This document shows, piece after piece, positions 16,435 through 23,918 of a stretch of 45,507 nt of DNA. The DNA is taken from NCBI GenBank assembly GCA_020630195.1, contig JAHDBV010000030.1:1-45507 (forward strand). The letters run 5' to 3'. Both the position numbers and the translations under genes were made by a program. Position 1 is the stretch's first letter. Each line of letters starts with the position of its first letter. This DNA comes from Acidimicrobiales bacterium. GTDB lineage: Bacteria; Actinomycetota; Acidimicrobiia; Acidimicrobiales; SZUA-35. The notes below the pieces were generated by a model. It worked only from the letters and a program-made list of their open reading frames with translations. It was not told where the DNA came from and did no database searches.

Positions 16435-17097
16435 ATGCCATCGCGCCCCGCCGGTCTCGTGTTCGACTTCGACGGCACGATGGTCGACACCGAGTCGGTG
16501 ATGGTCGAGTCGTGGAACGACACCTTCGTCGTCGCCGGGCTCGACCCGGTGCCCGTGTCGGTGTGGCAGGCCACCATCGGCCGTGCCGACGGGCATCGCT
16601 TCGACCCGCACGCCCGTCTGGCGACGGCGCCACGGACCGCCGAGGAGCTCGCCTCGATCGATGCCGAGCGGCGGGTCGACCGTGATGCCCGCAACGATGC
16701 GGCACCGTTGCGGGAGGGTGTGCTCGAAGTGCTGGATTGGGCCCGTGCGAGCGGGGTGCGCCTGGCCGTCGCCTCGAGTTCACCGATCGACTGGGTCGAG
16801 CAGCATCTCGGCCGGCTCGGGCTGCGTGACCGGTTCGTGCACCTGTCGTGTGCCGGTCCCGACCTCGCCGGGAAGCCGGATCCGGCGACCTACCTCGACG
16901 CCAGCCGGGCGCTCGGGATCGACCCGGCCGACGGATGGGCCATCGAGGATTCGCCGACCGGCGCCACCGCGGCGCTCGCTGCCGGCCTCGGTGTGATCGC
17001 GTGCCCGGGCCCGATCACCACCGGGCTCGTGTTCCCCGACGGCGTGGTCGCCCGTTCGACACTCGCCGGGTTCGACCCCGACGGCTTCGCCTGGTGA
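16435..17097 (+). CDS. HAD-superfamily phosphatase, beta-phosphoglucomutase-like
   Basis: A 220-residue cytoplasmic HAD hydrolase. Motif I is FDFDGTMVDTE (nucleophile Asp12, acid/base Asp14 by family rule), a four-helix cap follows, motif II is VASSS, motif III is GKPDPATYLDAS and motif IV is IEDSPTGATAA. This set is typical of the subfamily that includes beta-phosphoglucomutase and sugar-phosphate phosphatases. The substrate cannot be told. A GAGGGTG ribosome-binding site precedes ATG 16435. It converges with the P450 gene, 15 bases apart. Confidence 0.92.
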   Translation: MPSRPAGLVFDFDGTMVDTESVMVESWNDTFVVAGLDPVPVSVWQATIGRADGHRFDPHARLATAPRTAEELASIDAERRVDRDARNDAAPLREGVLEVLDWARASGVRLAVASSSPIDWVEQHLGRLGLRDRFVHLSCAGPDLAGKPDPATYLDASRALGIDPADGWAIEDSPTGATAALAAGLGVIACPGPITTGLVFPDGVVARSTLAGFDPDGFAW

Positions 17098-17112
17098 TCC
17101 GACGCGGTCGCC

Positions 17113-18288
17113 TCACCAACGGACGGTGAGACGCTCCGGCTTCCGGAAGATCAGGCCCGTCGGCGGGGTGTGCGTCTCGAGCACGGGGTCGAGGGTGCGG
17201 GTGAGCAGGCCACGGGCGGCGGCCCGGGCCTCGGCCCGGGCGAGATGCAGCCCGAGGCAGGCGTGGGGGCCCTGCACGAAGGTGAGGTGCTGGCGGGCGT
17301 TCTCGCGATCGATGTCGAACGTGTCGGGGTCGGTGAATGTGGCCGGGTCGTGGTTGGCGGCGAGCAGGCTGATCGTCACGAGTTCGCCGGCCGGCAGGTC
17401 GACGTCGCCGAGTCGGGTGGCCGAGGTGGTGTAGCGATCGACGAGGCTGGCGGCCGGTTCGACCCGGAGCGACTCCTCGATGGCGTTGGTCAACCGATCG
17501 GGGTCGGTGGCGGCGTCCCGCCATGCGTCGGGGGTCGTGAGGAGATGCCACAACAGGTTGGTGGTCATGCCCTCGGCCGTCTCGATGGCCCCGAACATCA
17601 ACACGAGGGCCGCCGAGCCGAGTTCGTCGACGCGCAGCGACCCCGACCGGCCGATCTCGCGCATCAGGTTCTCGCCCGTGCCCTCCTCGATGGCACGACG
17701 CACGCGTGCCCGGGCGACCTCGACGGCGGCGGCGTCGGCCGGGTCGATGGCGTCATCGACGGTGAGCCCCGTGATCGCCTTGGTGATGGCGTGATACCAG
17801 TCGAGCACCTCGTCGTGTCCGATGTCGGTGAGGCCGAGGAAGCGGGTGATCGAGGCCACGGCCAGCGGGCCGGCGAGTCCGGTGCGCAGCTCGACGGGTC
17901 CACCGTCTCGACCGGAGAGGAGTCGATCGACCTCGTGGGTCAGGAAGTCGTCGAAGCGCTCGCGGACGACGCCGGGTCGGAATCCCGGGGCGAAGGGCTC
18001 CCGGTGGCGTCGGTGTTCCGGCCCGTCGAGCGACAACATGCTCGGGCCGAGCACGCGGGCCGTGGTGAAGCGGGGGTCGTCGACGGTGAAACGTTCGGCG
18101 TCACGCATCGCTTCGAGGGCGAGGTCGCGTCGGGTCACCCACCAGGCGTCGAGCGCCGGGAGCCACGAGACGGGTTCGTGCCGGCGCAGCTCGGCGAGGA
18201 CCGGACGAGGGTCGCCCTCCAGGTCGGCGACGGTGACGGCGGCGCCGATGGGGAAGCGCTCGGTGCGGGCATCGGGCGTCGTGGTCAT
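17113..18288 (-). CDS. Cytochrome P450
   Basis: A soluble 391-residue bacterial P450 monooxygenase. The C-helix motif is SLDGPEHRRHREPFAPGF, the I-helix FGAIETAEGM matches the A/GGxE/DT oxygen-activating motif, the K-helix ExxR is EESLR, and the haem-binding loop FVQGPHACLG supplies the proximal ligand Cys344. It lacks a membrane anchor and needs separate redox partners, none of which is nearby. ATG 18288 overlaps the stop of the upstream flavoprotein gene (ATGA), so both are one operon read from the divergent promoter at 19350. The substrate is unknown. Confidence 0.95.
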   Translation of the reverse strand: MTTTPDARTERFPIGAAVTVADLEGDPRPVLAELRRHEPVSWLPALDAWWVTRRDLALEAMRDAERFTVDDPRFTTARVLGPSMLSLDGPEHRRHREPFAPGFRPGVVRERFDDFLTHEVDRLLSGRDGGPVELRTGLAGPLAVASITRFLGLTDIGHDEVLDWYHAITKAITGLTVDDAIDPADAAAVEVARARVRRAIEEGTGENLMREIGRSGSLRVDELGSAALVLMFGAIETAEGMTTNLLWHLLTTPDAWRDAATDPDRLTNAIEESLRVEPAASLVDRYTTSATRLGDVDLPAGELVTISLLAANHDPATFTDPDTFDIDRENARQHLTFVQGPHACLGLHLARAEARAAARGLLTRTLDPVLETHTPPTGLIFRKPERLTVRW

Positions 18289-19343
18289 GAGGTGAGGATC
18301 CTCTCCGCGGTGCGTTCGGCGGCGGCCAACGCCCCCTCGATGTGGCCCGGAGCGACGGCGCCGGTCTCGGTCGAGGCCCAGTGGAGCCGACCGTCGACGG
18401 GCTCGGCGAACCACTCGTGGCCGTAGGTCTGATAGGCGGTGAGGCCCGCCACGCCGGGCGCCGAGGTGAACGGTTCGGCCCGCCAGTCCTGCACCACCAC
18501 CTCGAGCGGTGCGGCCGCGGCGGGTCCGAAGAGTTCGACGAGCTGGGCCACGACGGCGGCGGTCGACGGAGCGGTCCCGTCGGTGCCGAGCGGTGCGAAC
18601 CCGAACAGGGCCGCCGGTTGGGCGTCGGGGCCGCTCATGTCGTGCAGCTCGCGCAGGGGTCCGAGGTGGCTGATCGCTCCGCCGGCGAGCCCGGCCTCGC
18701 GCCAGAACGGTGTCTCGTAGACCGCGACCGCCTTGGCGATCGCTCCCATCCACACCGGGGTGTTGGCGGCGAGGCCGGCGATCCGCTCGGGCAACGGGGG
18801 TTCGATCGTGATGCTGCGCACGGCGGTCGCCGGGGGGACGGCGACCACGACGTGGGAACCCGCGGTCGAGGTGTCTCCGTGGATCACCCGGACACCGTCG
18901 GCGCCGCGTTCGATCCGGGTGACCACGGTGTCGGTGGAGATCGTGCCCTCGGGCAGGGAGGCGGCCACCGCGTCGACGAGGTCGACGGCGCTGTCCGAGA
19001 ACCGCGACGAGCTGACGTCGAGCGGGTTGCCGTCGATCCGCTGGGGGCTCGGCCGGTCGTGGAAGAGGGCATCGCCGGCGAGGTGCTGGGCATGGGTGGC
19101 GATGCCGAGCTCGGCGACGAGCCCGGCGACGCGACGTTCGCCCGGCCAGAACCAGGTGGCCCCGAGGTCGAGTCGTCGGTCGCCGACCTCGACCGCGTGG
19201 AGACGGCCGCCGAGACGTGGGCGGGCCTCGAGCACCCGGAGCCGGCGTCCCGCCCGATCCAGGAGACGGGCGGTGGCCAGGCCGCCGATGCCCGCACCGA
19301 CCACGACGACGTCCACGACCTGGGTCGGTCCCGCTTCGTTCAT
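18285..19343 (-). CDS. FAD-dependent amine-oxidase-like oxidoreductase
   Basis: A 352-residue flavoprotein of the amine oxidase/protoporphyrinogen oxidase superfamily. The N-terminal dinucleotide-binding fold is VVVVGAGIGGLATARLLDRAG, followed by LEARPRLGGRLHAVEVG and the FAD contact LGATWFWPGE. The C-terminal signature is LHWASTETGAVAPGHIEGALAA. It is about 100 residues shorter than classical monoamine oxidases. ATG 19343 has a TAGACT -10 box ending six bases upstream and no ribosome-binding site, so the mRNA is probably leaderless. It is cotranscribed with the P450; whether both act on one substrate is inference. Confidence 0.9.
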   Translation of the reverse strand: MNEAGPTQVVDVVVVGAGIGGLATARLLDRAGRRLRVLEARPRLGGRLHAVEVGDRRLDLGATWFWPGERRVAGLVAELGIATHAQHLAGDALFHDRPSPQRIDGNPLDVSSSRFSDSAVDLVDAVAASLPEGTISTDTVVTRIERGADGVRVIHGDTSTAGSHVVVAVPPATAVRSITIEPPLPERIAGLAANTPVWMGAIAKAVAVYETPFWREAGLAGGAISHLGPLRELHDMSGPDAQPAALFGFAPLGTDGTAPSTAAVVAQLVELFGPAAAAPLEVVVQDWRAEPFTSAPGVAGLTAYQTYGHEWFAEPVDGRLHWASTETGAVAPGHIEGALAAAERTAERILTS

Positions 19344-19348
19344 GACAC

Positions 19349-19370
19349 GAGTCTACGACTTAGTAGACTC
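19349..19370. promoter_or_regulatory. Palindromic operator overlapping two divergent -10 boxes
   Basis: GAGTCTAC (19349-19356) and GTAGACTC (19363-19370) are perfect inverted repeats around GACTTA. Each arm contains TAGACT read outward: 19355-19350 for the flavoprotein/P450 operon and 19364-19369 for the PPOX/TetR operon. A dimer bound here would cover both promoters. The nearby TetR-family protein is the likely ligand (inference). Confidence 0.7.
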
Positions 19371-19398
19371 AGGTGATCATCCGATCACGGAGGTTCCC

Positions 19399-19890
19399 GT
19401 GTCCCACCCCGAATCGACCCTGCCCACCGCCCTGCGCGCGCCGACGCCGCGGTTCGTCGACCTCCTGTTGCAGTCGAGGATCCCGGCCCGCCTCTCCTGG
19501 ATCGACGGCGAGGGCCGGCCGGTGGTGGCGCCGCTGTGGTTCACCTGGACCGGCGACGACCTCGTGGTGTCGACCTTCGCCGGATCCCGCAAGGCCACCG
19601 ACCTGACCGACGGATCGTGGGTGGCGGTGTCGATCGACAACGACGAGATGCCCTACCGCAGCGTCCGGCTCCGCGGGCCGGTCACCACCCGCCCGGTCGT
19701 GGGACTCACCGAGGCCTACCGGGAGGCGGCCGCCCGCTACCTCGGCGCCGCGGCCGGCGCCGACTGGTGCGAACGGATCGCCCACCTCGATCAGGTCGAG
19801 ATCCGGATCCGCCCCGTCGAGGCGTCGGTGTCCGACATGGGCGACGCCGGATTCCTCACCGAACCGGTGCCCGCCCGGGGCGACGGCTGA
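19399..19890 (+). CDS. Pyridoxamine 5'-phosphate oxidase-fold flavoprotein
   Basis: A 163-residue split-barrel protein of the PNPOx-like superfamily, which binds FMN, haem or F420. Visible features are SRIPARLSWIDGEGRPVVAPLWFTWTG, the VSTFAGSRKATDL helix and WVAVSIDNDEMPYRSVRLRG, typical of actinobacterial F420/FMN-dependent members. The closest functional class cannot be told. GTG 19399 follows a CGGAGG ribosome-binding site (19388-19393), so unlike the divergent gene it has a short leader from the TAGACT at 19364. Its stop overlaps the regulator start (TGATG). Confidence 0.87.
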   Translation: MSHPESTLPTALRAPTPRFVDLLLQSRIPARLSWIDGEGRPVVAPLWFTWTGDDLVVSTFAGSRKATDLTDGSWVAVSIDNDEMPYRSVRLRGPVTTRPVVGLTEAYREAAARYLGAAAGADWCERIAHLDQVEIRIRPVEASVSDMGDAGFLTEPVPARGDG

Positions 19891-20483
19891 TGGCCCGCCC
19901 CACCGGCCGGAACGTGCGTGCCGAGGTGCTCGCCTCGGCCACCGAGTTGGTGCGACGTGGCGGGGTGTCGGGTTTCAGCTACGGCGACCTCGCCACCGAG
20001 CTCGGGGTGCGGGCCCCGTCGATCCACCACCACGTCGGCACGAAGGCCGAGCTCGTCCACACCATCACCGTCGAGTACCGGCGCCGCTTCGGTGAACTCG
20101 CCGCGGCGATCCCCACCGACGACACACCCGCCTGGTTGCGGGCCTACGGCGGGCTCTACCTCGACGCCGCCATCCACGACCTCGGGTGCCTCTGTGGGGC
20201 CGCCCTCGCCAACTGGGTCGAGCTGTCGGCCGAGACCCGAGACGAGGTCGACGGCTTCCTCGATGACCAACACCAGCTCGTGGCCGCCGCGATCCGCCGC
20301 GGCGTCGACGCCGGTGCACTGCGGCACGACATCGAGCCGGCCCGCCTCGCCGCGGTCGTCGTGGCCGCCCTCGAGGGGGTGCTCCTCGTGGCCCGCGGTC
20401 GGCGTGGACCGGACGCGGTGCGCGAGGTCATCGACGGCGTGATCGCTCTCGCACGGGTGGAGCGGTCGCCCGGGGCAGACTGA
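19890..20483 (+). CDS. TetR-family transcriptional regulator
   Basis: A 197-residue one-domain-plus-ligand repressor. The N-terminal helix-turn-helix spans about residues 10-55: VRAEVLASATELVRRGGVSGFS, then YGDLATELGVRAPSIHHHVGTKAELV. The C-terminal domain contains CLCGAALANWVELSAETRDEV, a pattern seen in the TetR C-terminal families near AcrR-like repressors. Start ATG 19890 overlaps the PPOX stop. As the second gene of a divergent operon, it is the obvious candidate to bind the 22-bp palindrome and control both directions, including its own. Confidence 0.92.
   Translation: MARPTGRNVRAEVLASATELVRRGGVSGFSYGDLATELGVRAPSIHHHVGTKAELVHTITVEYRRRFGELAAAIPTDDTPAWLRAYGGLYLDAAIHDLGCLCGAALANWVELSAETRDEVDGFLDDQHQLVAAAIRRGVDAGALRHDIEPARLAAVVVAALEGVLLVARGRRGPDAVREVIDGVIALARVERSPGAD
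20476..20481 (+). promoter_or_regulatory. Possible leaderless -10 box of alr
   Basis: CAGACT ends six bases before GTG 20488; its final T begins the TGA stop of the TetR gene. The arrangement is identical to that at 15795. Confidence 0.5.
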
Positions 20484-20487
20484 GCCC

Positions 20488-21594
20488 GTGGCACGAGCCT
20501 GGGCCGACATCGATCTCACCGCACTCCGACACAACCTCGGTGTGCTCGGCGCGGCCGCGCCCGGCGCCGAGGTGTGTGCGGTCGTCAAGGCCGACGCCTA
20601 CGGGCACGGGATGGAACCGATCGCCACCGCGGCCATGGACGGCGGTGCCCGCCGGCTCGCCGTGGCCCAGGTGGCCGAAGGCGCCCGGCTGCGCGCCGCC
20701 GGCATCGACGCCGAGATCTGGGTGCTGTCGGAACCGCGCCCCGACGAGATGGCCGACGCTGCACGGCTCGGACTCCAACCGGCCGTGTACTCCGATGCCG
20801 GGATCACGGCGGCAGCGGCCGCCGGCGTCGCCACCGTGCACCTCAAGCTCGACACCGGCATGCACCGCGTCGGTGCGATCCCCGGGTCGGCCGTCGAACT
20901 CGCCCGACGGACGCTCGGCGTGGGACTGCGGCTCGGCTCGGTCTGGACCCACCTGGCCACGGCCGACGACCTCACCACCGACGACGCCGACGCCCAACTC
21001 GATCGCTACGACGCGGCCCTGGCCGAGCTCGGCGCCGCCGGTGTCGACGTCGGCCTCCGCCACGCCGCCAACTCGGCCGGCACGTTGTTCCGGCCCCGGG
21101 CCCACCACGACGTCGTCCGGCCGGGTGTGTCGCTCTACGGGCTCGCCCCCGATGCCGCCGTGCTCGACCATCCCGCCGTCGCCGACCTGCGGCCCGTGAT
21201 GCGGCTCGCCACCTCGGTGGGGTTCGTGAAGCGGCTCCGGGCCGGCGACCGGGTGGCCTACGGGCTGCGGGGCGTGGTCGAGCGCGACAGCACCGTGGCG
21301 ACCCTGCCGATCGGCTATGCCGACGGGGTGCAACGCATGCGCTGGGACCGTGGTGGCTCGGTGCTGATCGGTGGCCGTCGTCGACGGATCGTCGGCGTGG
21401 TGACCATGGACCAGATGGTGGTCGACTGCGGCGACGACGACATCGCGCCCGGAGACGAAGCGGTGCTGCTGGGAGCCCAGGGCGACGACGCGATCGGTGC
21501 ATGGGAGTGGGCGGGCCAGGCCGAGACGATCGCCTACGAGGTGGTCTGCGGCATCGGAGCCCGGGTCGAGCGGAGGTACCACGATGGCCGATGA
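20488..21594 (+). CDS. alr: Alanine racemase
   Basis: Alr interconverts L- and D-alanine with pyridoxal phosphate, supplying D-alanine for peptidoglycan. The 368-residue protein starts WADIDLTALRHN and has the PLP lysine in AVVKADAYGHG (Lys34), HLKLDTGMHRVG, HAANSAG, RPGVSLYG and, in the C-terminal beta domain, the VAYGLRG segment expected to hold the second catalytic tyrosine, then LPIGYADGV and MDQMVVD. Length is normal. It reads from GTG 20488 with no ribosome-binding site and a -10-like box just upstream. The last 11 bases overlap the hydrolase gene. Confidence 0.97.
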   Translation: MARAWADIDLTALRHNLGVLGAAAPGAEVCAVVKADAYGHGMEPIATAAMDGGARRLAVAQVAEGARLRAAGIDAEIWVLSEPRPDEMADAARLGLQPAVYSDAGITAAAAAGVATVHLKLDTGMHRVGAIPGSAVELARRTLGVGLRLGSVWTHLATADDLTTDDADAQLDRYDAALAELGAAGVDVGLRHAANSAGTLFRPRAHHDVVRPGVSLYGLAPDAAVLDHPAVADLRPVMRLATSVGFVKRLRAGDRVAYGLRGVVERDSTVATLPIGYADGVQRMRWDRGGSVLIGGRRRRIVGVVTMDQMVVDCGDDDIAPGDEAVLLGAQGDDAIGAWEWAGQAETIAYEVVCGIGARVERRYHDGR

Positions 21595-22585
21595 CGGCGC
21601 CGTGCTCCCCGGGCGCCTGGTGGCCGCCATCGCGGGTGCGGCCGTGGTCGGTGTGGGCACCGCGCTCGTCCGACGCCGGTGGCCGCACGCCCCGACGTCG
21701 AACCCGTATCCCGACCCACCCGGTATCGGCGAACACGTCGGTCCGGCTGCCGACGGTGGTGTGGTGCGTCGACTCGAGGGTGGACCGGCCGACGGTCGTC
21801 CGCTCGTGCTCCTCCACGGCATCACGTTGCGCTCGGAGGTCTGGCGGCATCAGTTCGGCCTCATCGACGAGGGCTTCCGGGTCATCGCCCCCGACCTCCG
21901 CGGCCATGGCGGATCGACCCCGGGCGACCGCCCGTTGTCCCTCGACGGGCACGCCGACGACCTGGCCGAGTTGCTCGTCGACCTCGATCTGCGAGGCGCC
22001 GTGCTCGTCGGTCACTCGATGGGGGGGATGACGATCGCCCATCTCGTGGAACGGCACCCGGACCTCGTCGACGAACGGGTCGGCGGGCTCGTGTTCGTCG
22101 GCAGCGCCGGGCGGAGCCCCACTCCCGCCGCCCTCGGCCGCATCGTCGAACGTGTCGACCCGTGGGTCCAGGGCGGCCCGATCGGTGGTCTGCTCGATCG
22201 TCCCGGGTTCGAACGGCTCGCGAGTGGCTTCGCCGGTGGGGCCTTCGGCGTCGACCCCGACCCCCTCGACGTGGCGTTCAGTCGCTGGACCTGGGCCGAC
22301 CAGACGAGTGACCACTATCTCGAGCAGTCCCCGAGCCTGCTCGACTTCGACCTGCTCGACCTGCTCGCCGAACGGGTCGGCACCGGGGCCGCCGCGTGCC
22401 CGGCCGCCGGTGTCGTCGTCGGTACCCACGACCGTCTCACCCCGCCCGCCGAAGCGGAGCTGCTCGGCCGGGCGCTGGGGGTTGAGCCCGTCGTCGTCGA
22501 CCGGGCCGGTCACATGGTCATGGTCGAACGCCCGGAGGTGGTGGACGACCTGATCCGCTCCGTCGCGGCCCGGGCCCGCCACTGA
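21584..22585 (+). CDS. Alpha/beta hydrolase with N-terminal membrane anchor
   Basis: A 333-residue hydrolase. Residues about 9-25 (LVAAIAGAAVVGVGTALV) form a membrane or signal anchor. The hydrolase fold follows with LVLLHGITL (oxyanion hole), PDLRGHGGS, the nucleophile elbow VGHSMGGMT, the acid in VGTHDRLTP and the histidine in DRAGHMVMVE. The substrate is unknown. ATG 21584, preceded by CGGAGG, overlaps the end of alr by 11 bases, the same neighbour arrangement in which actinobacterial alr is often followed by a hydrolase and then tsaE. Here five genes intervene before tsaE. Confidence 0.9.
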   Translation: MADDGAVLPGRLVAAIAGAAVVGVGTALVRRRWPHAPTSNPYPDPPGIGEHVGPAADGGVVRRLEGGPADGRPLVLLHGITLRSEVWRHQFGLIDEGFRVIAPDLRGHGGSTPGDRPLSLDGHADDLAELLVDLDLRGAVLVGHSMGGMTIAHLVERHPDLVDERVGGLVFVGSAGRSPTPAALGRIVERVDPWVQGGPIGGLLDRPGFERLASGFAGGAFGVDPDPLDVAFSRWTWADQTSDHYLEQSPSLLDFDLLDLLAERVGTGAAACPAAGVVVGTHDRLTPPAEAELLGRALGVEPVVVDRAGHMVMVERPEVVDDLIRSVAARARH

Positions 22586-22631
22586 CCGGGAGCCTCTGGC
22601 CCGCCTTTCGTGGCGCTGGTTAGCGTGCGCG

Positions 22632-22799
22632 ACCCCGCTGCTCGAGCGGAACATCGGCTACGGCCTGCTGCCCATCCGGTTCACCGGTGTCGGCACCGAC
22701 CTCGTGCTCGACACCCCCGAGGGCACCCGCCCGGTCGAGGTGACGACGATGCCGTTCGTCGACAAGGACAAGAGCGTGCCGAGGCAGAAGCTGCGCTAG
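22632..22799 (+). pseudogene. 3' remnant of a GcvT/aminomethyltransferase-like gene
   Basis: One frame ending in TAG 22797-22799 reads PLLERNIGYGLLPIRF, then GVGTDLVLDTPEG and TTMPFVDKDKSVPR. This matches the C-terminal barrel of GcvT-type aminomethyltransferases (LERNIGYG, GT, VDTP, PFVD motifs). About 50 residues remain out of some 360, and no start codon or ribosome-binding site precedes them. The copy seems to be a decayed remnant left between the hydrolase and the glycosyltransferase. Confidence 0.7.
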
Positions 22800-22802
22800 A
22801 CC
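22797..22802 (+). promoter_or_regulatory. Possible leaderless -10 box of the DUF3524 gene
   Basis: TAGACC ends six bases before GTG 22809 and includes the TAG stop of the gcvT remnant. Confidence 0.4.
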
Positions 22803-22808
22803 GGCCCC

Positions 22809-23891
22809 GTGCTGGTCGACCTCGTCAACCCCTGGCATCGCGGCTCGCACCGGCGGTGGGCCGAGGGCTACGCCGCTGCGTCCGGCCACGCCGTCCGGCT
22901 CGTCGCGCTCGAGGGGGCCGCCTGGCGCTGGCGCCTCCAGGCCGGAGCGATCCCGGTGGCCGAGGCACTGACCGATGCCTGGCGGGCCGAGGGCCCACCC
23001 GACGTGTTGCTCGTGTCGGGCATGGTCGACACCGCCGTGCTCCTCGGCCTGCTCCGCCCCCCGCCGTCGACCCGGGTGGTGGTGTACCAACACGAGTCGC
23101 AGGTGGCCCGCCCCCGGCCCGATCAGCCCGAGGCGCGCGATGCCGTGCTCGCCCAGTGGCGGGGATGGCTCGCCGCCGACGAGATCTGGTTCGCCACCGA
23201 ATGGCACCGGGCCGAGGCGCTCCGGGGACTCGTCCGCTTCGCCGAGGCCCAGCCGGGCCCGGAGATCACCCGGACCATCCGCATGATGGCCGAGCGCACG
23301 ACGATCGTGCCCGTCGGGGTCGACCTGGAGGCGTTCACCCCGGCCGTGGGTGACGATGGCCCACCCGTCGTGCTCTGGAGCCATCGATGGGAGCCCGACA
23401 AGGAGCCGGAGGTGTTCGCCGCGGCCGTCGACCGCCTGGCCGACGACGGGGTGCCCTTCCGCCTGGCCCTCGCCGGCGCCTTCGGCGACGCCGGCGGGTC
23501 ACCGGTGTTCGACCACCTGCTCGAGCACCACGGCGAGCGGATCGTCGCCTCGGTGCCGCTCGATCGCGACGCCTACGTGTCGGCCGTGCGATCAGCCGAC
23601 GTGGTCGTGTCGACCGCCGCCCACGAGTTCTTCGGCGTGTCGGTGGTCGAGGCGCTCGCCGCCGGATCGGTACCGGTGGTGCCCGATCGGCTGAGCTACC
23701 CCGAGCTGCTGGGCGAGCATGCCGGGCTCGCGTACCCGGACCGGGGCTTCGGCTCGGCGCTGCGGGCCGCGGTGACGGATCTGGCGGTCGCCCGGGAACG
23801 GAGTGCGGGGCTCGCGGCCTCGATGCGACGGTTCGACTGGGCGGTCGTGGCGCCCGAGATGGACCGCCGCCTGGCGGCCCTCTCGACCTGA
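22809..23891 (+). CDS. DUF3524/GT4 glycosyltransferase, tRNA-queuosine mannosyltransferase-like
   Basis: A 360-residue GT-B glycosyltransferase. The N-terminal half has the DUF3524 pattern: NPWHRGSHRRWAEGYA, GAAWRWRLQAGAIPVAE, PDVLLVSGMVD and VVVYQHESQVARP. The C-terminal half is a GT4 donor domain with VVLWSHRWEPDKEPEVF, VVVSTAAHEFFGVSVVEAL and VVPDRLSYPELLG. These blocks match the eukaryotic GTDC1/QTMAN enzyme, which adds mannose to queuosine in tRNA-Asp (family knowledge). Whether this bacterial protein uses queuosine-tRNA is inference; no queuosine biosynthesis gene is in the window. GTG 22809 is probably leaderless. Confidence 0.85.
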   Translation: MLVDLVNPWHRGSHRRWAEGYAAASGHAVRLVALEGAAWRWRLQAGAIPVAEALTDAWRAEGPPDVLLVSGMVDTAVLLGLLRPPPSTRVVVYQHESQVARPRPDQPEARDAVLAQWRGWLAADEIWFATEWHRAEALRGLVRFAEAQPGPEITRTIRMMAERTTIVPVGVDLEAFTPAVGDDGPPVVLWSHRWEPDKEPEVFAAAVDRLADDGVPFRLALAGAFGDAGGSPVFDHLLEHHGERIVASVPLDRDAYVSAVRSADVVVSTAAHEFFGVSVVEALAAGSVPVVPDRLSYPELLGEHAGLAYPDRGFGSALRAAVTDLAVARERSAGLAASMRRFDWAVVAPEMDRRLAALST

Positions 23892-23906
23892 GGTCGGGCA
23901 GGGGGT

Positions 23907-23912
23907 CAGACT
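23907..23912 (+). promoter_or_regulatory. Leaderless -10 box of the P1-family hydrolase
   Basis: CAGACT ends six bases before ATG 23919. No ribosome-binding site lies between. Confidence 0.5.
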
Positions 23913-23918
23913 GCAGCG

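Noticed and set aside
22610..23353. Arg/Pro-rich frame of 247 codons over the gcvT remnant and the glycosyltransferase
   Set aside because: Another frame through the same region; the remnant frame and the glycosyltransferase frame carry recognisable motifs, this one none.
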